A DNA stretch of 64,000 nucleotides from Platycnemis pennipes (lineage: Eukaryota; Arthropoda; Insecta; Odonata; Platycnemididae): contig OW121849.1 in the NCBI GenBank assembly GCA_933228895.1, positions 40,332,354-40,396,353 on the forward strand, written 5' to 3'. The notes under the pieces are model-generated. The model saw nothing but the letters and a program-made list of their open reading frames with translations. It ran no database searches and had not been told where the DNA came from. Positions 1-10,230 of the stretch are shown here, piece after piece. The position numbers and the translations under genes are program-made. Numbering within the stretch: the first letter of the stretch is position 1; each line of letters opens with the position of its first letter.

Positions 1-345
1 ACACTCGCAATCCTCAATTAAACATTTTTGTGACGCTTAATTCCAGAGTGACCACGACAGTTCTCGCCGCGAGGGTTGATTCAATTTTCTCTTCACCCGC
101 TCTCTTTTTCCGTTCCATCGCCACCGTAAGGGTCTGTCCGTCTCCTCCCTTCCCCACTGCCCGTCCGTTTGGCCATTTGCACCTTCTGTCTTGTCAGACC
201 CCCGCACCCTTCCAATTGACTTCATCTCCCCGGCGCGCCGGATGGTACAAAAGCCCAGTTCTGTCCATAAGGTTTTGGTACATGGCAGCGAAGTAGCCTC
301 AGCTGCAATTTTACCGGTCGGACAACTTTTCGAGGAAGCGCAGGA
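1..345. other. GC-rich patch 1 (truncated by window start)
   Basis: This stretch is clearly more GC- and CpG-rich than the sequence after it, with CT-rich runs near 95-190 and the CpG-dense string CGGCGCGCCGG near 230. Short open frames exist on both strands but none resembles a known protein, and they overlap each other antisense. It is the first of about eleven similar patches in the window. Function unknown; it could be a regulatory element or simply an unmethylated CpG-rich patch. Confidence 0.5.
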
Positions 346-1100
346 GGCGCGAAACAAAAATATAAGATATTATAGTGAGCATCATGAAAGGAAATGCTCA
401 AGGTGGGTTGTCGAACTCAACATTTACTAAAATCCACGACAAACAGCTTTAATTTTAATCTCCCATGAGTTGACAGTTTGTAAACCTTTACGTCTGTTTA
501 CTAGGAAAGATACGATGGACGATACATTCAAAGGGCTCCTCCCCTCCTCTGATCCATTGATATCCTCCAAGCAACTAATTGTATCAAAATCACAGTCAAT
601 TTTACCCGCACGAGTAAGATATTTACTTAATAGTGCAGAGCAGACTCAATTGGGTGAAGAAGTTGAATCAGAGACTTAAAATTACACAACAATAAGGTAA
701 ATTAATTTTTATATAACCTTAATATTCGTTTAATTTCAAAAAAAATATATATATTATGCCTTGAATTTGCCATAATTCTCTCACTCTCTTTGCTTTATCC
801 TCATAGGTAGTTTATATCCATCATCTATTGGAAAAATTCCAAAAAAAGATGTTTTTACTTTTTTTTTTTTCGATTTCAGACTACTGTGCGGCATTATGGA
901 CCTGACACTGTACGCCGTAAAGCGTTGCAGCAGGTGACACGGAACGACCCGGCTGACTACCCGCGCTTCTTGACATCGTGCCTTCATTCCCAACCTCACC
1001 TACGTAACTTACGGGTTCGGAAAATTAACCGAGGTGGATCCACTGCATCAACTATGGATATTAACGCCTACCATGGATACGTTTGATGTCATTGTAAGTA
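346..1100. other. AT-rich stretch, nothing recognised
   Basis: AT-rich sequence with homopolymer A and T runs near 738 and 860. Small open frames of 60-72 codons are present but show no recognisable domain. I see no repeat element here. Confidence 0.5.
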
Positions 1101-1104
1101 TACT

Positions 1105-1360
1105 GGCTTTCCACTCTTCGAGACTGGGTTCGAAGACTGGCAGAGATAGAGATTTTCACCGGCATATCCCGTGAAAACCTCCAGTCCTGTGTGGAGAGCA
1201 CTTTAACGTCACAACTTCGTCCATTGGATGGGACGCAAATAAATTTAATCCTTGGTGCTTTTATCCAAGAGCAGGCAAATTCCGATGCGAGACTTCTCTT
1301 CGCCCTTTCTCCGTTCTCTGAAAAATTCCTATTCCTACCCAATCACCCACCATTACTAAA
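1105..1360 (+). mobile_element. tRNA-derived SINE, family S1, decayed copy
   Basis: The copy aligns by eye with the young S1 SINE at 15059-15400. Shared blocks in the same order are a remnant of the B-box region (GGGTTCGAAGACTGGCAG near 1127), GGATGGGACG near 1227, a CTTGGTGCTTTT...AAGAG block near 1252, a CCGATGCGAGACTTCTC block near 1281, and a tail ending in CCCAATCACCCACC near 1338. It is strongly diverged, so it is an old insertion. S1 SINEs carry an RNA polymerase III internal promoter and depend on a LINE for movement; this copy is surely inactive. Confidence 0.6.
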
Positions 1361-1488
1361 TGACATAAGCATAAAAAGAGCAATCATCATCCTTACATTA
1401 TTTGTGCTTTTCGAATACTGATGTCAAAAGGTAAAGGGAATCGCTAGGTCGGTTACAGATACCATTAGGACAGATATACGTAAATGAC

Positions 1489-1545
1489 TATGAACATCTA
1501 CATAATACCCTGAAAGCCACCATAAAGGTGCGTGAGAAGAACCGC
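1489..1545 (-). mobile_element. LINE-A 3' end fragment
   Basis: Reading the minus strand gives GGTGGCTTTCAGGGTATTATG followed by TAGATG, the same 3' terminal block seen in the LINE-A copies at 9620-9695, 19085-19165 and 53405-53460. Only the last part of the 3' UTR is clear. Upstream sequence (1546-1900) could contain more of it but I could not align it. Confidence 0.55.
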
Positions 1546-1559
1546 GAGTGGAGATAGGC

Positions 1560-2080
1560 TTCAGCTGTCGGTAGGCTCTCCAAAAACATTGCTTCTTAAG
1601 TCTATTCCAAACTAAAGCCGGGAAGAGAAGACTTCGTAACTAAACGGACGAGAAAGTGTTCATGAAGTAATAAACATGCTCTGCACACGGCATTCAGGCA
1701 TCAACCGGGATTCCAATGAAAAACTCTTAGCTACAATCGGCATTAGAGCCCAAGCCTTCTCGGATAGAGGACTGCATTATAGCCCCCACATCAATTTTAT
1801 TCTTGGGTTCGAGGTTGCAACAAATGGTTTTAGGAATGGTCTCAGGAGGATTTTATCAAAATGTAGAGAGTAAAACTGCAACAGTATTTTGAAATTGTAA
1901 GAAAAACTGCTTTGACAAAACTTGGCATAACTTTACTCATTACTTGAAACTCTGGGAAAACGATGAGTAGTAATGCTTGGTTTCATGATTTGGGAAACAA
2001 GTAATTCTTTATTGCACTCGAATAGCTTTTCATACAACCACTACGCAGTAAAAGCAAATTTTATAATAAGGAAGAGAATC
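1560..2080. other. Unassigned stretch
   Basis: There is a 65-codon open frame at 1676-1873 (+) with no recognised domain. The stretch may hold decayed LINE-A sequence upstream of the 3' end at 1489-1545, but the match is not good enough to claim. Confidence 0.35.
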
Positions 2081-2084
2081 ATCA

Positions 2085-2560
2085 TCATCTCGGGTACACT
2101 GCAGAACCTCGGGACCGTAGGATTGATTTCTGTAGATTTTTAACTTCCTCACTGGCATTCCCTTCGGGGTCCTATTTCGGCACTTCAGTTTAGTTTCCTT
2201 TATGAGGTTAAGGTATTTATCTGTCTATATGCCATGATTCATGATAATAACTAAATTCCCCTCATCAGCCATCACTTTCTTTGTGTAAGGTCTTTGTAAA
2301 TTTATACCCTTTTCATAGATTTAATGGAGCGGCATTCGTTGGTTAGCAGTTTGGAGGAAGAATGTCTTCCGGCATCTTGTGGAACGATTAGGTTGTCTAT
2401 TACATATTCTTCCAATCGAATAGCATGATTTTGCTCTAATAATTCTTTCACTACCAGCTCCGATACCTTGTGCTTTACCTTCTAGTTCTAATCATTCCCT
2501 TGGTGAATGTCTTTATGTTCTAACATCAAGTTCAAAAATGATCCCGGTAAGGATTTCTCC
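2085..2560 (-). mobile_element. Penelope-like element reverse transcriptase fragment, decayed
   Basis: On the minus strand a frame around 2230-2340 reads KKVMADEGNLVIIM. This fits the conserved 'v-KADKGN-vVIMD' motif found just upstream of the reverse transcriptase core of Penelope-like retroelements (PLEs), followed at the right distance by a run ending DKYLNLI, like the usual 'Y--K---ll'. Upstream in the same strand is a helical-looking segment containing RLEEYVIDNLIV. Stops and frame changes break the reading. PLEs encode a reverse transcriptase related to telomerase and usually a GIY-YIG endonuclease. Family assignment is from motif memory only. Confidence 0.5.
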
Positions 2561-3225
2561 TACTCGTTTCAGATGTTTGATCCTCCATAGCTGAATCACA
2601 AATTTGTTTTATCCTTAATGAAAATGGACATACTAAGCCAAACCAACGTTCGTAGAGTAACGTCATTATAAAATTCTCAAAGAACCTTGAGGCGAAAATT
2701 TGACTCTGGATCGGTGCCTGGCCGGATTGGATATTAATAGAGTGACACTTTTAAAATTGAAGCAATGCTTATAGAATTAATCGGTCGCTTTAAAAAACCC
2801 TACTCACTCACGCAGTAATTAATGCATGATGCTATACATCAGGCGACTTTGAAATGAAAAAACAGAATGACAGATCATGTAGCAGTCTATTTTATGATTA
2901 GGGATACTAAAAACTGTGGTCAGATTTATTGCATGCATAAAATTACTCTTGGACATTCGCCAAACATAAGTTGCGTCATTTTCAGCCAAACCAATATTTC
3001 TAGGAATCTGGAAAATAGGCTTTACAGGAAATAGGATTTAAAAGGGAAAGAAATGGGGGCGTTTACTCTGAACCGAAATCGCAATTTTGTACACGAAATT
3101 GTTAGATGGAAACAAAAAAAGAAATTTAGTGAAAAAATTAATCTTCTAACCACAATCATTCACTCATAAACCAAAAATTAAAATAAGCAAAAGGTGATGC
3201 CCTCCGAAAATGATGCTGTGATAAC
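2561..3225. other. AT-rich stretch, nothing recognised
   Basis: No element, repeat or coding signal that I can support. Frequent stops in all frames. Confidence 0.45.
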
Positions 3226-3440
3226 ATTGACGTCACTTTCATCCAGTTCTTGACTGCTCTTATGGGAAGGGGAGGGAGTGGAGGGGGATTCTCGGAAGGT
3301 CTGCTCACACAGAGGCTGTCGTAACTGCTCCGATTGGCAGAGTCAGCTGTGTCCCCCCCTTTCCGATAAGGCGAAGTAGTTTCGCGGGCTCAGTTGTGAT
3401 TGGACGAAGTCGTTATACGTCAGAGGTTGCACCACACCTA
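3226..3440. promoter_or_regulatory. Promoter-like block (CRE, two CCAAT boxes, G-quadruplex motif)
   Basis: A locally GC-richer block contains a perfect palindromic CRE site TGACGTCA at 3228-3235, a four-run G tract at 3264-3287 that fits a G-quadruplex, and two inverted CCAAT boxes (ATTGG) at 3333-3337 and 3399-3403, with several CpGs. This combination is typical of animal promoters, but no open reading frame or exon follows on either strand, so it may equally be the promoter region of a mobile element or chance. The flanks are plain AT-rich DNA. Confidence 0.3.
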
Positions 3441-4170
3441 CTTTTCCGAAAGGGTTAAAAACATCAGTTTTTCGACGCCTATAACTCGACAAATAATTGA
3501 CGGATCATAAAACGGAAAAATACGGGTGTTTTTATTTTACAAAACTCTATCATATTCGGCAATAAAAAAAAAGGTAAACAACCCCATTATTCTGACGCGT
3601 GAATTTCACACGCCGTTGGAATTGATGTTTGGTGACCTCTACCCTCATCAACCAAAACAAAAACTACTTCGGAATGAGCAAAACATAGCTTATTTACAAA
3701 CAAACAAATATAGTTAAGTGCGGTTAAGGCAGATGTTTTAAAAACTCCAAGCCACGCACCATTTTGGTACTTCAAAAAGCAAAGGTTCTGTAAGGGCGTG
3801 GGGCAAAAAATTGAGACTAACTTGCTTAAAAATCACGAGGATTTAACATTTATTTGTAGCGGTAAATAAACAGACTTTCTTTCCATTTGAATACCTTATC
3901 TTTTTGTGTCTACTTACAACCTGAGTATTTAAATAGCAACTAGTATTTGGGGATGATTATTAGATATGCATCATTAAAGTTTTCTCAGTGTGATAGAATT
4001 TTATTCCTTTAAGGTATGTTTTAAACTCGTTTGTCATGTTATTATGAGTTTTTTTTAGCATTTTGATATTCTTCAAATTTAATAGAAAACTTTTTTAAAG
4101 GACTAAACTTTCCTTAAATCCTTAATTTTTGTCAATTTATGTAAAAGTTTCCTTAAATTTTATAATAAAA
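3441..4170. other. AT-rich stretch, nothing recognised
   Basis: Contains two short open frames overlapping antisense near 3526-3775, neither recognisable. No repeat structure was seen. Confidence 0.4.
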
Positions 4171-4174
4171 TACC

Positions 4175-4246
4175 ACTTAAAATATTTTATTTTTAAGTGG
4201 TATTTTATTAACTTAAAATATTTTATTTTTAAGTGGTATTTTATCA
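4175..4246. repeat. 36-bp tandem duplication made of hairpins
   Basis: Two 36-bp units, 4175-4210 and 4211-4246, differ at only one base. Each contains an inverted repeat (CTTAAAATA...TTTTTAAG type), and the left one extends to a TACCACTTAA...TTAAGTGGTA palindrome, so the DNA can form tandem hairpins. Confidence 0.75.
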
Positions 4247-4286
4247 AAATATCAATACTTAAGATATAATATGATACGTAATATTG

Positions 4287-4341
4287 ATTGAAATAGAAAT
4301 GTTACTTGGTTCTTCCAAGGTTGTTACGTTTCTATTTCAAT
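4287..4341. repeat. Inverted repeat, 13-bp arms
   Basis: ATTGAAATAGAAA at 4287-4299 is perfectly inverted at 4329-4341, with an inner CTTGG/CCAAG stem in the loop. It could be the ends of a tiny MITE or a cruciform-prone site. Confidence 0.6.
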
Positions 4342-4344
4342 TAT

Positions 4345-5400
4345 GAAGCAGTTGCACAAAGTTGTGTTGGATACAGTTAACTTATAATATTACCTAATGT
4401 GATAAAATTTTTGCTAAATACAAAATATTTGTGCAAGCCACATGTTACCCCCACGTAGAGGTAGACCGCTTGTTCCTACCACCCAATCTAGGTTGTAACA
4501 CATTCATTATATATCACTCATTTTCTACATAAAACATGCACAGAAAATAAAATTTCTCTCGTGAAATGCAATTCAAATTTACTCAAACACAAACATACCA
4601 AATAAGACACAACACATTCACACCAATAATATATCTTCCATTACGGATGCTAGGTCACCCATACAGACACCAACTAGCTCACAAATACTGGCCCTTTATT
4701 AAACACGCGTCACTTTTGCGTCTCCACACCACCGTGTCTAACACATAACTCTCTCCTATTGTTTCCTTAATTACCAACGCTTCAGCCTATTGGCCAAGGC
4801 GTCACCAAGAAACATATGTTTACCTCCATTTTTGCAAATTGCAGAGGAGTCATTCCATTTTAAATCGACATATTTTTCAGAAATATAGAGCGTCACCATC
4901 TCAGATTTCAACGAAAATTGGTGCATAGATACTGTCAACCTTCCTGAGCCATAAACCGTTCCCTATTTCGGCAGAAAAAATTTCGCCCCTGGATCATAGG
5001 CAGACATGCATAGCGTGTCCGCCTGAAAAACGTCTTTTTACGCTGTTTTTCTACAAGCTACATCAGACTGGTTTTACGTGATGCAAACATTCAAAAGGTG
5101 TTTTTAGAAAGTTTATGAAGTGTTCTCGAGAATAGAGTACTTTTAAATGGACCTTTCATAAGAAAATGTGCATTTAAGTCGCTGTAAATGTAACTTCCTA
5201 AACTCAATTTTTTCACAAGTTTAGTCTAAAATTACACCAAGAAACAATAAAATAAACGGGCCCGTTTCTCTCACAAAAACACAATTATACGCGTTTACTG
5301 TGTGACTACATTAAGAAGTTTAAAATATGAGAATTATTCACTAAGAAAAAAATCACTTGAATTTTTTAGACATTTCGAAAAAAATGTTTTTTTTCGGCCA
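4345..5400. other. AT-rich stretch, nothing recognised
   Basis: A 60-codon frame at 4566-4748 (+) lies in a C- and A-rich region but has no recognisable domain. No repeats beyond homopolymer runs. Confidence 0.4.
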
Positions 5401-5410
5401 CAGAAGTTCA

Positions 5411-5712
5411 TGTGGGACAGGGAGTAAAAATTATAAAAGCATTGCTTTAAAAAGTACTATGTTGTTCTTTTAGATGCTGAAAGAATTGTTCTGTGTTTTT
5501 CATGGGTTAAGGAGATTTGGTTGATGAAAAACAGTGCTCAATTTCCACTGGCAATGGGCATAAAGACACACGCATTCCAACAATACTATTTTTAACCTTC
5601 ATTTTACGATGTGGGATATGGTTTAAAAATCATAAAATCATTGTTTTAAAAAGTACTTATGTTTTTCTTTTAGGTGCTTAAAGAATTGTTCTGTGTTTTT
5701 AGGGGTTAATGA
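5411..5712. repeat. Imperfect direct repeat with about 199-bp period
   Basis: The block starting TGTGGGACAGG at 5411 and running through AAAGAATTGTTCTGTGTTTT near 5500 recurs about 199 bp later, from TGTGGGATATGG at 5610 through AAAGAATTGTTCTGTGTTTT near 5700. The two copies share roughly 100 bp with scattered mismatches. This is a local duplication or a two-copy remnant of a satellite-like array. Confidence 0.65.
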
Positions 5713-5924
5713 AGCTTGTTCAGTTTTAGGTTTACCTCCTTTGAGGGTGCGAAAGCGGCCATGGTGAAGCTTCGACAATTTTTCGATTTAAACTGGAATG
5801 GCTCAGTGTTGATTTTTGGCGGCTCAATTGTTATGTTACAAGGTAAACCCCCAAAAGATATTCCTGGCTGCACCCCTTTTACACATGGCATGATGCAGAT
5901 GTAAATGAAAATTTTTCATCACCT
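5713..5924. other. Unassigned segment with small antisense open frames
   Basis: Open frames of about 61 codons overlap antisense at 5706-5904. The inverted pair AGGTTTACCTCC (5729) and AAGGTAAACCCCC (5840) flanks the segment, which suggests a small inverted-repeat element. No protein family recognised. Confidence 0.3.
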
Positions 5925-6330
5925 TGAGGCACGGAGGCCTCATGCCCCACTTCCCTGCGAAGAGAATCGCACTCTCTCCAATTTGTCTCGCCTGTCACTC
6001 CACCCCGCGGCTCATCAGATGGGTCTTTAAGATTCCCGAGGATGGAAGGGGGTGAATGTCGGAGACGCAGATGAGAAGGAAAAAGGGAGGAAGAGAGAGA
6101 GAGAGGAATGTTTCATTCTATCTCTCGTCACCGACGCGGCAAGGCGGGGACCGGTCCTCCTCGGATGCGAGCGCCTCTCTCGACCTTTCGCCAACCAGAT
6201 GCCACTGCCATGCAAGAATGCGAAACGAACCTCGCGCGCCGAAATCAACCTCTTCTCGTTTAATTTTCTTCGAGATGTCCGTGTTTTAAATGGGGAGGGA
6301 TTACGATATGACGGGTGAGCTCTTGGCAAG
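5925..6330. other. GC-rich patch 2
   Basis: The patch is GC- and CpG-rich, with a GA-rich run on the + strand near 6060-6110 and the CpG-dense segment CTCGCGCGCCGAAATC near 6230. Antisense small open frames overlap it, as in the other patches, and none is recognisable. Confidence 0.5.
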
Positions 6331-6437
6331 TGGCGTAATTGATTTTTGAATAAATCGGAGAATTAACTCAAAACTTAAATATCTCTATCCTTTTGGCAAG
6401 CTGAGAAAAAGCTTTCTCAGCAATGAAATCTTTCGCT

Positions 6438-6850
6438 ACTAGTCAGATTAGTGTAGTGATTAGAGCTCTGTGGGATGTGCTTGGATCGTTCGAGAATTAT
6501 TCCAATATGGAATAATCCCGAATGCAATGTAAAAACATAGTAGTGAGTCCTTAGGTACGTACCGGAATCAATCTCGAATTATTCAAGCACACCCCCCCTA
6601 GTGGGTCTCTCACTACGAGGGCCCGGGTTCGAACCCCGGTAGTGGAAGACATTTTTCATCGGCAATCTGACCCCTACTTAAGGTCTTTACGGAGAGTTTT
6701 TGAGCTCAGTACTCCGTCCGTCGGATGGGACGTTAAGCCGTAGGCGACTTGGCGCTTTTCGATAAGAGATACCGCCTAATCCCGACACCGGGTTTCTCTC
6801 CACCCTTCCTCCCTACGCTTCATTTCCAATCGTTGTACCTTTCCCCCCCG
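6438..6850 (+). mobile_element. tRNA-derived SINE, family S1, interrupted by a MITE
   Basis: The SINE head GTGTAGTGATTAGAGC (A-box-like, about 6451-6466) is separated from its B-box region (GGGTTCGAACCCCGG near 6624-6638) by a 124-bp inverted-repeat insertion at 6472-6595. Downstream it matches the S1 copy at 15059-15400: CTCCGTCCGTCGGATGGGAC near 6712, GTTAAGCCGTAGG, then CCCGACACCGGGTTTCTCTC near 6780. S1 is named here only for convenience. With its two internal promoter boxes pushed apart, this copy is unlikely to be transcribed by polymerase III. Confidence 0.8.
6472..6595. mobile_element. 124-bp MITE with 32-bp terminal inverted repeats
   Basis: The left arm 6472-6503 (begins GGGATGTGCTTGG) and the inverted right arm 6564-6595 (begins GGGGTGTGCTTGA on the minus strand) match at about 26 of 32 positions. 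The element has no coding capacity. It sits inside the S1 SINE between its two promoter boxes, so it inserted after the SINE. A target-site duplication is not clear. The superfamily is not recognised. Confidence 0.7.
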
Positions 6851-7860
6851 GTATGAAGTGTCTTTATGTGTGGGTACAGACTTCAAAACTCAGATTAAAC
6901 TCATCAGCAGATTACTGGATTTAGTTTTGGGAAATTACCTGCCTCTGATTCCCCTCTGATATCGATTATCTCTTACTTTCTTCCTAACAAGTCAATTTCT
7001 CATATCTGATTCTTTCTTTAAATCTGGTATCTTCGTTGTGCAGACATGTTATCAAAGACCTCTTGTATGTTCTCTCCTCTTCATCACTTTCCCACGACTT
7101 TCCAAGAGTTTTGAATTTATTTTCTTAAAAACCTTTATGCAGGAGCCTCGTAAATTCACCCCTGCTATTTGGACCATTCTTTATAAGGAAATGCTTCTGA
7201 TATTCTAATTTCTCAACTTTTAATATTAAAAAATTCCATCTATGTTAGGTTTGCTGCTCAACCTTCCTCAGTTTATATCCGCTCTTTGCTAAAATATGCA
7301 TTTTAAATCGAAATTCCCAGGTATAACTGGATCTCAAAGCGTTATTTTTGAGTGCTGAAATTGCCAAGAAGTTGTTCTTCTTTTTCAATAAAAATTGAAC
7401 GCTGTTGACACTAGGTGTATTTTAGCCTCAATGCATGCCAATAGGAATGGAAATGGATACAATTTAGTCGCGGCTTTGTTAATCGATGACGGAAAACAAA
7501 TGTGGGGTCATGTGATGTTTTGCGATAGAAGTGAGGATGCTTCATTTGCAACTCGTAGGGGTGGCGTCCGAAATGATTTGCGTCATCACGGATATGTTGA
7601 CGCTGTGTTCGAGAGTGAACAAATGTAGGATGAATTTGGCTACGTTTGACTTCATAGGAGTAGCTTATATTCACATTACAACTGTGTAATTGATACTTCA
7701 CAGGTTTATCCAAAATACTCGTACGTGTTACACCACTTTGCAAAATCATATGCAAAGGAAGAATGGTTACGCGTGAATATAATTTTATCATTTCCCTTTT
7801 GAACTCACTTTAACGTATCATGATTACCTCCGTGTCTGTACAGAGAAATGTTTCGCACTG
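6851..7860. other. Stretch with two overlapping open frames, no family recognised
   Basis: Mostly AT-rich. At 7395-7628 (+) a 77-codon frame and at 7411-7791 (-) a 126-codon frame overlap antisense. Neither shows a motif I know. The minus frame is rich in histidine, arginine and serine, which looks like a shadow of the other strand. It may be part of an unrecognised repeat. Confidence 0.3.
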
Positions 7861-7865
7861 CCTAA

Positions 7866-8060
7866 ATATAGCCTGCCTCGATAGTGGCAGGATTAAGTCC
7901 TCGCCTGCCATTCCGAAGTTCGCGGGTTCGAGTCCCGCCTGGGTAAAACTCACCGATCCAGGGCATGGGTGTTTTTAAAATGTGTTGTCCATATATATAT
8001 AATAAAATGGTCGTAATTGGGGGCACCTGTGATCATTAGAGAAATTATTATCATTATTAT
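7866..8060 (+). mobile_element. tRNA-derived SINE, family S2
   Basis: The copy has a tRNA-like head with an A-box-like AGTGGCAGGATTAAG near 7882 and a strong B-box GCGGGTTCGAGTCCCGC at 7922-7938, then a non-tRNA body with ATCCAGGGCATGGGTGTTT near 7956 and an AT microsatellite near 7990. The body differs from S1. Related copies lie at 20115, 21395 (minus) and 60725. The head does not fold into a complete tRNA, so I do not call it a tRNA gene. Confidence 0.7.
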
Positions 8061-8520
8061 CCTGCCTATACATGAAGTTTATTTGGGAGATATTTCAGAA
8101 AAGGATGCAGGTGGGATATTTTGTGAAAGAAAGGCTGGAGACTGAACCGGCTAGGTATTTCCCCATTTTTATGGAAGGACATCAAGATAATTACAGTTAA
8201 TTCTTCTAAGAAATATTACTCGTGACTGAAAGTACTCTTCAAACAGCAGCAAAACCGGATATCTAATGAAAACCTGTCACTGTTGATATCACAACTTCAA
8301 ACTTCATGTTAAGACGAAATGATTCTAATCATTATATGAAATAGAACCCCAGGTGAATACTATGCTCACCAGGAGGATGGAGAAAAAAATGATTTACTCA
8401 GAAGTCGTTGAAAAAGCAAAGAAGTATTCAAAGCTGAAGCATTGTTGAATGGTATGAAAGCAATGACTGCATGCTAAAACAAAAAAATAGAGTCCCATTC
8501 AATGATAATCTAATTTCACC
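8061..8520. other. AT-rich stretch, nothing recognised
   Basis: No repeat, coding or RNA signal that I can support. Confidence 0.4.
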
Positions 8521-8525
8521 GCAGA

Positions 8526-8770
8526 TCGGTTTGTTGAAATCGTGTCAGTACTGACCTTCAGCCCATAAGGGCTCAGCTGTTAGTAGCAAGGATTTTTCAT
8601 GCTGAAACAGTCCTTAATGGATTACTGTGTAAAGAGCATTTCAAGTGTAGTACCTGACAAATGTGACATACGTCGAACACTTGACACGTCAGACTCTCCA
8701 TTCCGCTAAGAAGAGACTAATGCCAACGCCAGCATTTTCTTTACCCATCGTCTAATCCCTAAAAATACTT
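8526..8770 (+). mobile_element. tRNA-derived SINE, family S1, strongly decayed
   Basis: Downstream S1 blocks can be followed: GCATTTCAAGTGTAGTACC near 8637 (GGCATTTCAAGTACAGTACT in the young copy), AAGAGACTAATGCCAACGCC near 8711 and a TTTACCCATCG block near 8740. The tRNA-like head is almost lost. Confidence 0.5.
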
Positions 8771-8869
8771 TCTATGCATAGCTATCGATCCTTTGATTCA
8801 GGATGAAAATGATTTCATACATCGGTCTCCTTTCTCAGAACTACCTCTATTTGGAAAATGTGACGAGAA

Positions 8870-9700
8870 GACGTAAGAGCGATGCTACTTTTCACTTACT
8901 ATGCCCCACCTAGAATATGCAGCCAGTGTAAGGAATCCGAATGAATAGGGTTTGATAACAGAAGTAGGCAGTGTGCACCTCAGAGCAGCTAGTTAGTTTC
9001 CCTAGGTTGGAATCATTATCAGACGTTGGCTAAAATACTGATTACATTTCCTGCTGAAATTTAAACAGATTGGCCTACTGAAGATGTAGGATAAATATTA
9101 CGAAAACCATCGTAATATACTAGATTTTATCAAATAAATGAAAGTACAGAGATAGATTGCCATAGCAATATTTTTAAAATTTACCTTTTTCCGCGTACCA
9201 CAAGGAAACATACTTGGCAGCATAGCAAAAGGATAGGTAGGTGAAATATTTTTGGAGTAGTCTGTAGTCGGAAAAGGCAGGCCTCGTATGAGTTACATAC
9301 AACAGGTCGTAAAGGTCGTGAAAGAAAGGAACTACGTTAATATGAAGAGGTTGACCTATAGAAGAAGCGAGTGGAGGGCTGCGACAAACCAATCCTAGGA
9401 TTGTTGACCCTTGATGATGAGTCTGTAATACATGATACATGTTTTAACATAAATACACCAAGTATGAATAGGAAATACATAAATATATTAAGAGAAATGG
9501 TTTTCTCCCCGCAAATCACTTTATTAGTTTGTTGATACTAATTATCTAGTTACGTTAGACTCCTACATCTAACTTTTTCCATGAAGCAGTAGCATTGCTC
9601 TTAGTTGCACGTAAGTAGTGCAAGTTTGGTGACATTCACCCCCTACCACACACCCTCGCGGTGACTCGCAGGGTATTACGTGGATGTAGATGCACTTGAC
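8870..9700 (+). mobile_element. LINE-A 3' end (CR1/Jockey group), with nested LINE insertion
   Basis: The frame near 8900-8935 reads MPHLEYAASV, the conserved 'RPhLEYAA-vWdP' block after the reverse transcriptase fingers/palm in CR1/Jockey-group LINEs. It is broken by stops. The sequence then follows the better copy at 53405-54003 base by base: ACTGAAGATGTAGG near 9078, AGAGATAGATTGCCAT near 9150, GGCAGCATAGCAAAAGGATA near 9215, GTAGTCTGTAGT near 9257. It is interrupted by a 151-bp fragment of another LINE (9269-9419) and resumes at CTGTAATACATG. The 3' UTR ends in CACACCCTCGCGGTGACTCG and a GGATGTAGATG tail near 9690. Dead on arrival type copy, 5' truncated. Confidence 0.8.
9269..9419 (+). 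mobile_element. LINE-R 3' fragment inserted in LINE-A
   Basis: The fragment corresponds to the last part of the LINE-R reverse transcriptase frame at 58665-59040: GGAAAAGGCAGGCCTCGTAT, then AAGGTCGTGAAAGAAAGGA, AATATGAAGAGGTTGACC, GAGTGGAGGGCTGCG, CCAATCCTAGGATTGTTGAC and a TGATGATG tail. It is flanked by a 10-bp duplication of LINE-A sequence, AGTCTGTAGT at 9259-9268 and AGTCTGTAAT at 9420-9429 (one mismatch). That marks it as a true target-primed insertion younger than LINE-A here. Confidence 0.85.
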
Positions 9701-9739
9701 CTAGCCACTAAAATATCCCTGTATAACTAGGGAAGTGAG

Positions 9740-10230
9740 ATTTTTCATAAGCTCAGCCTTGCTCCAATGAGGAATGAATTCGCTAGGGCAGGTGTCCAGG
9801 CATTCTGGCAGTAGGGGTGCTCATCAGCAACGACGGAACCGGACGCCCGCGTCCGACCATGATCTCCGCAAGTATTCCTCCCCCCCCCGCTCCCCCACTC
9901 CCCTACGGGAAGAGAGGACGCGCTCCTCTCTCTTCTTCCAGGCCGGTTGCTATCCCGACTCCTGCTCGCCAAGTCCTTCCCTAACCACACCCGGCCCCGC
10001 CCAGGTCACCAAGGTGCTCCTCTTCCTCACGACGAACCCGTCCAAAATAAATAAACCGGGCGCAGTGCAAAGGAAAGAAAAAAAGGCGTGCCTACGTAAT
10101 AAAAAAGGCCGGTCGGTGATAAAATGGGGAGAAGGAGAGAGAGAGATGGGATCAACTTGGGAACGAGACGAACTTTAGGTCCTTTCAGAAATAACTACGG
10201 GCCCATCGAATCGGATACTTACTTCCTGCC
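9740..10230. other. GC-rich patch 3
   Basis: A CpG-containing patch with a C-rich + strand near 9870-10040 (including a CCTCCCCCCCCCGCTCCCCC run near 9877) followed by a GA-rich run near 10110-10150. A 134-codon frame at 9774-10178 (+) and an antisense 81-codon frame follow the base composition and are not recognised as proteins. Confidence 0.5.

Noticed and set aside
7866..7940. Functional tRNA gene
   Set aside because: The A and B boxes are present but the cloverleaf cannot be completed and a SINE body follows; the same holds for the other B-box sites at 6624, 20164, 21490, 30717, 60762 and 61046.
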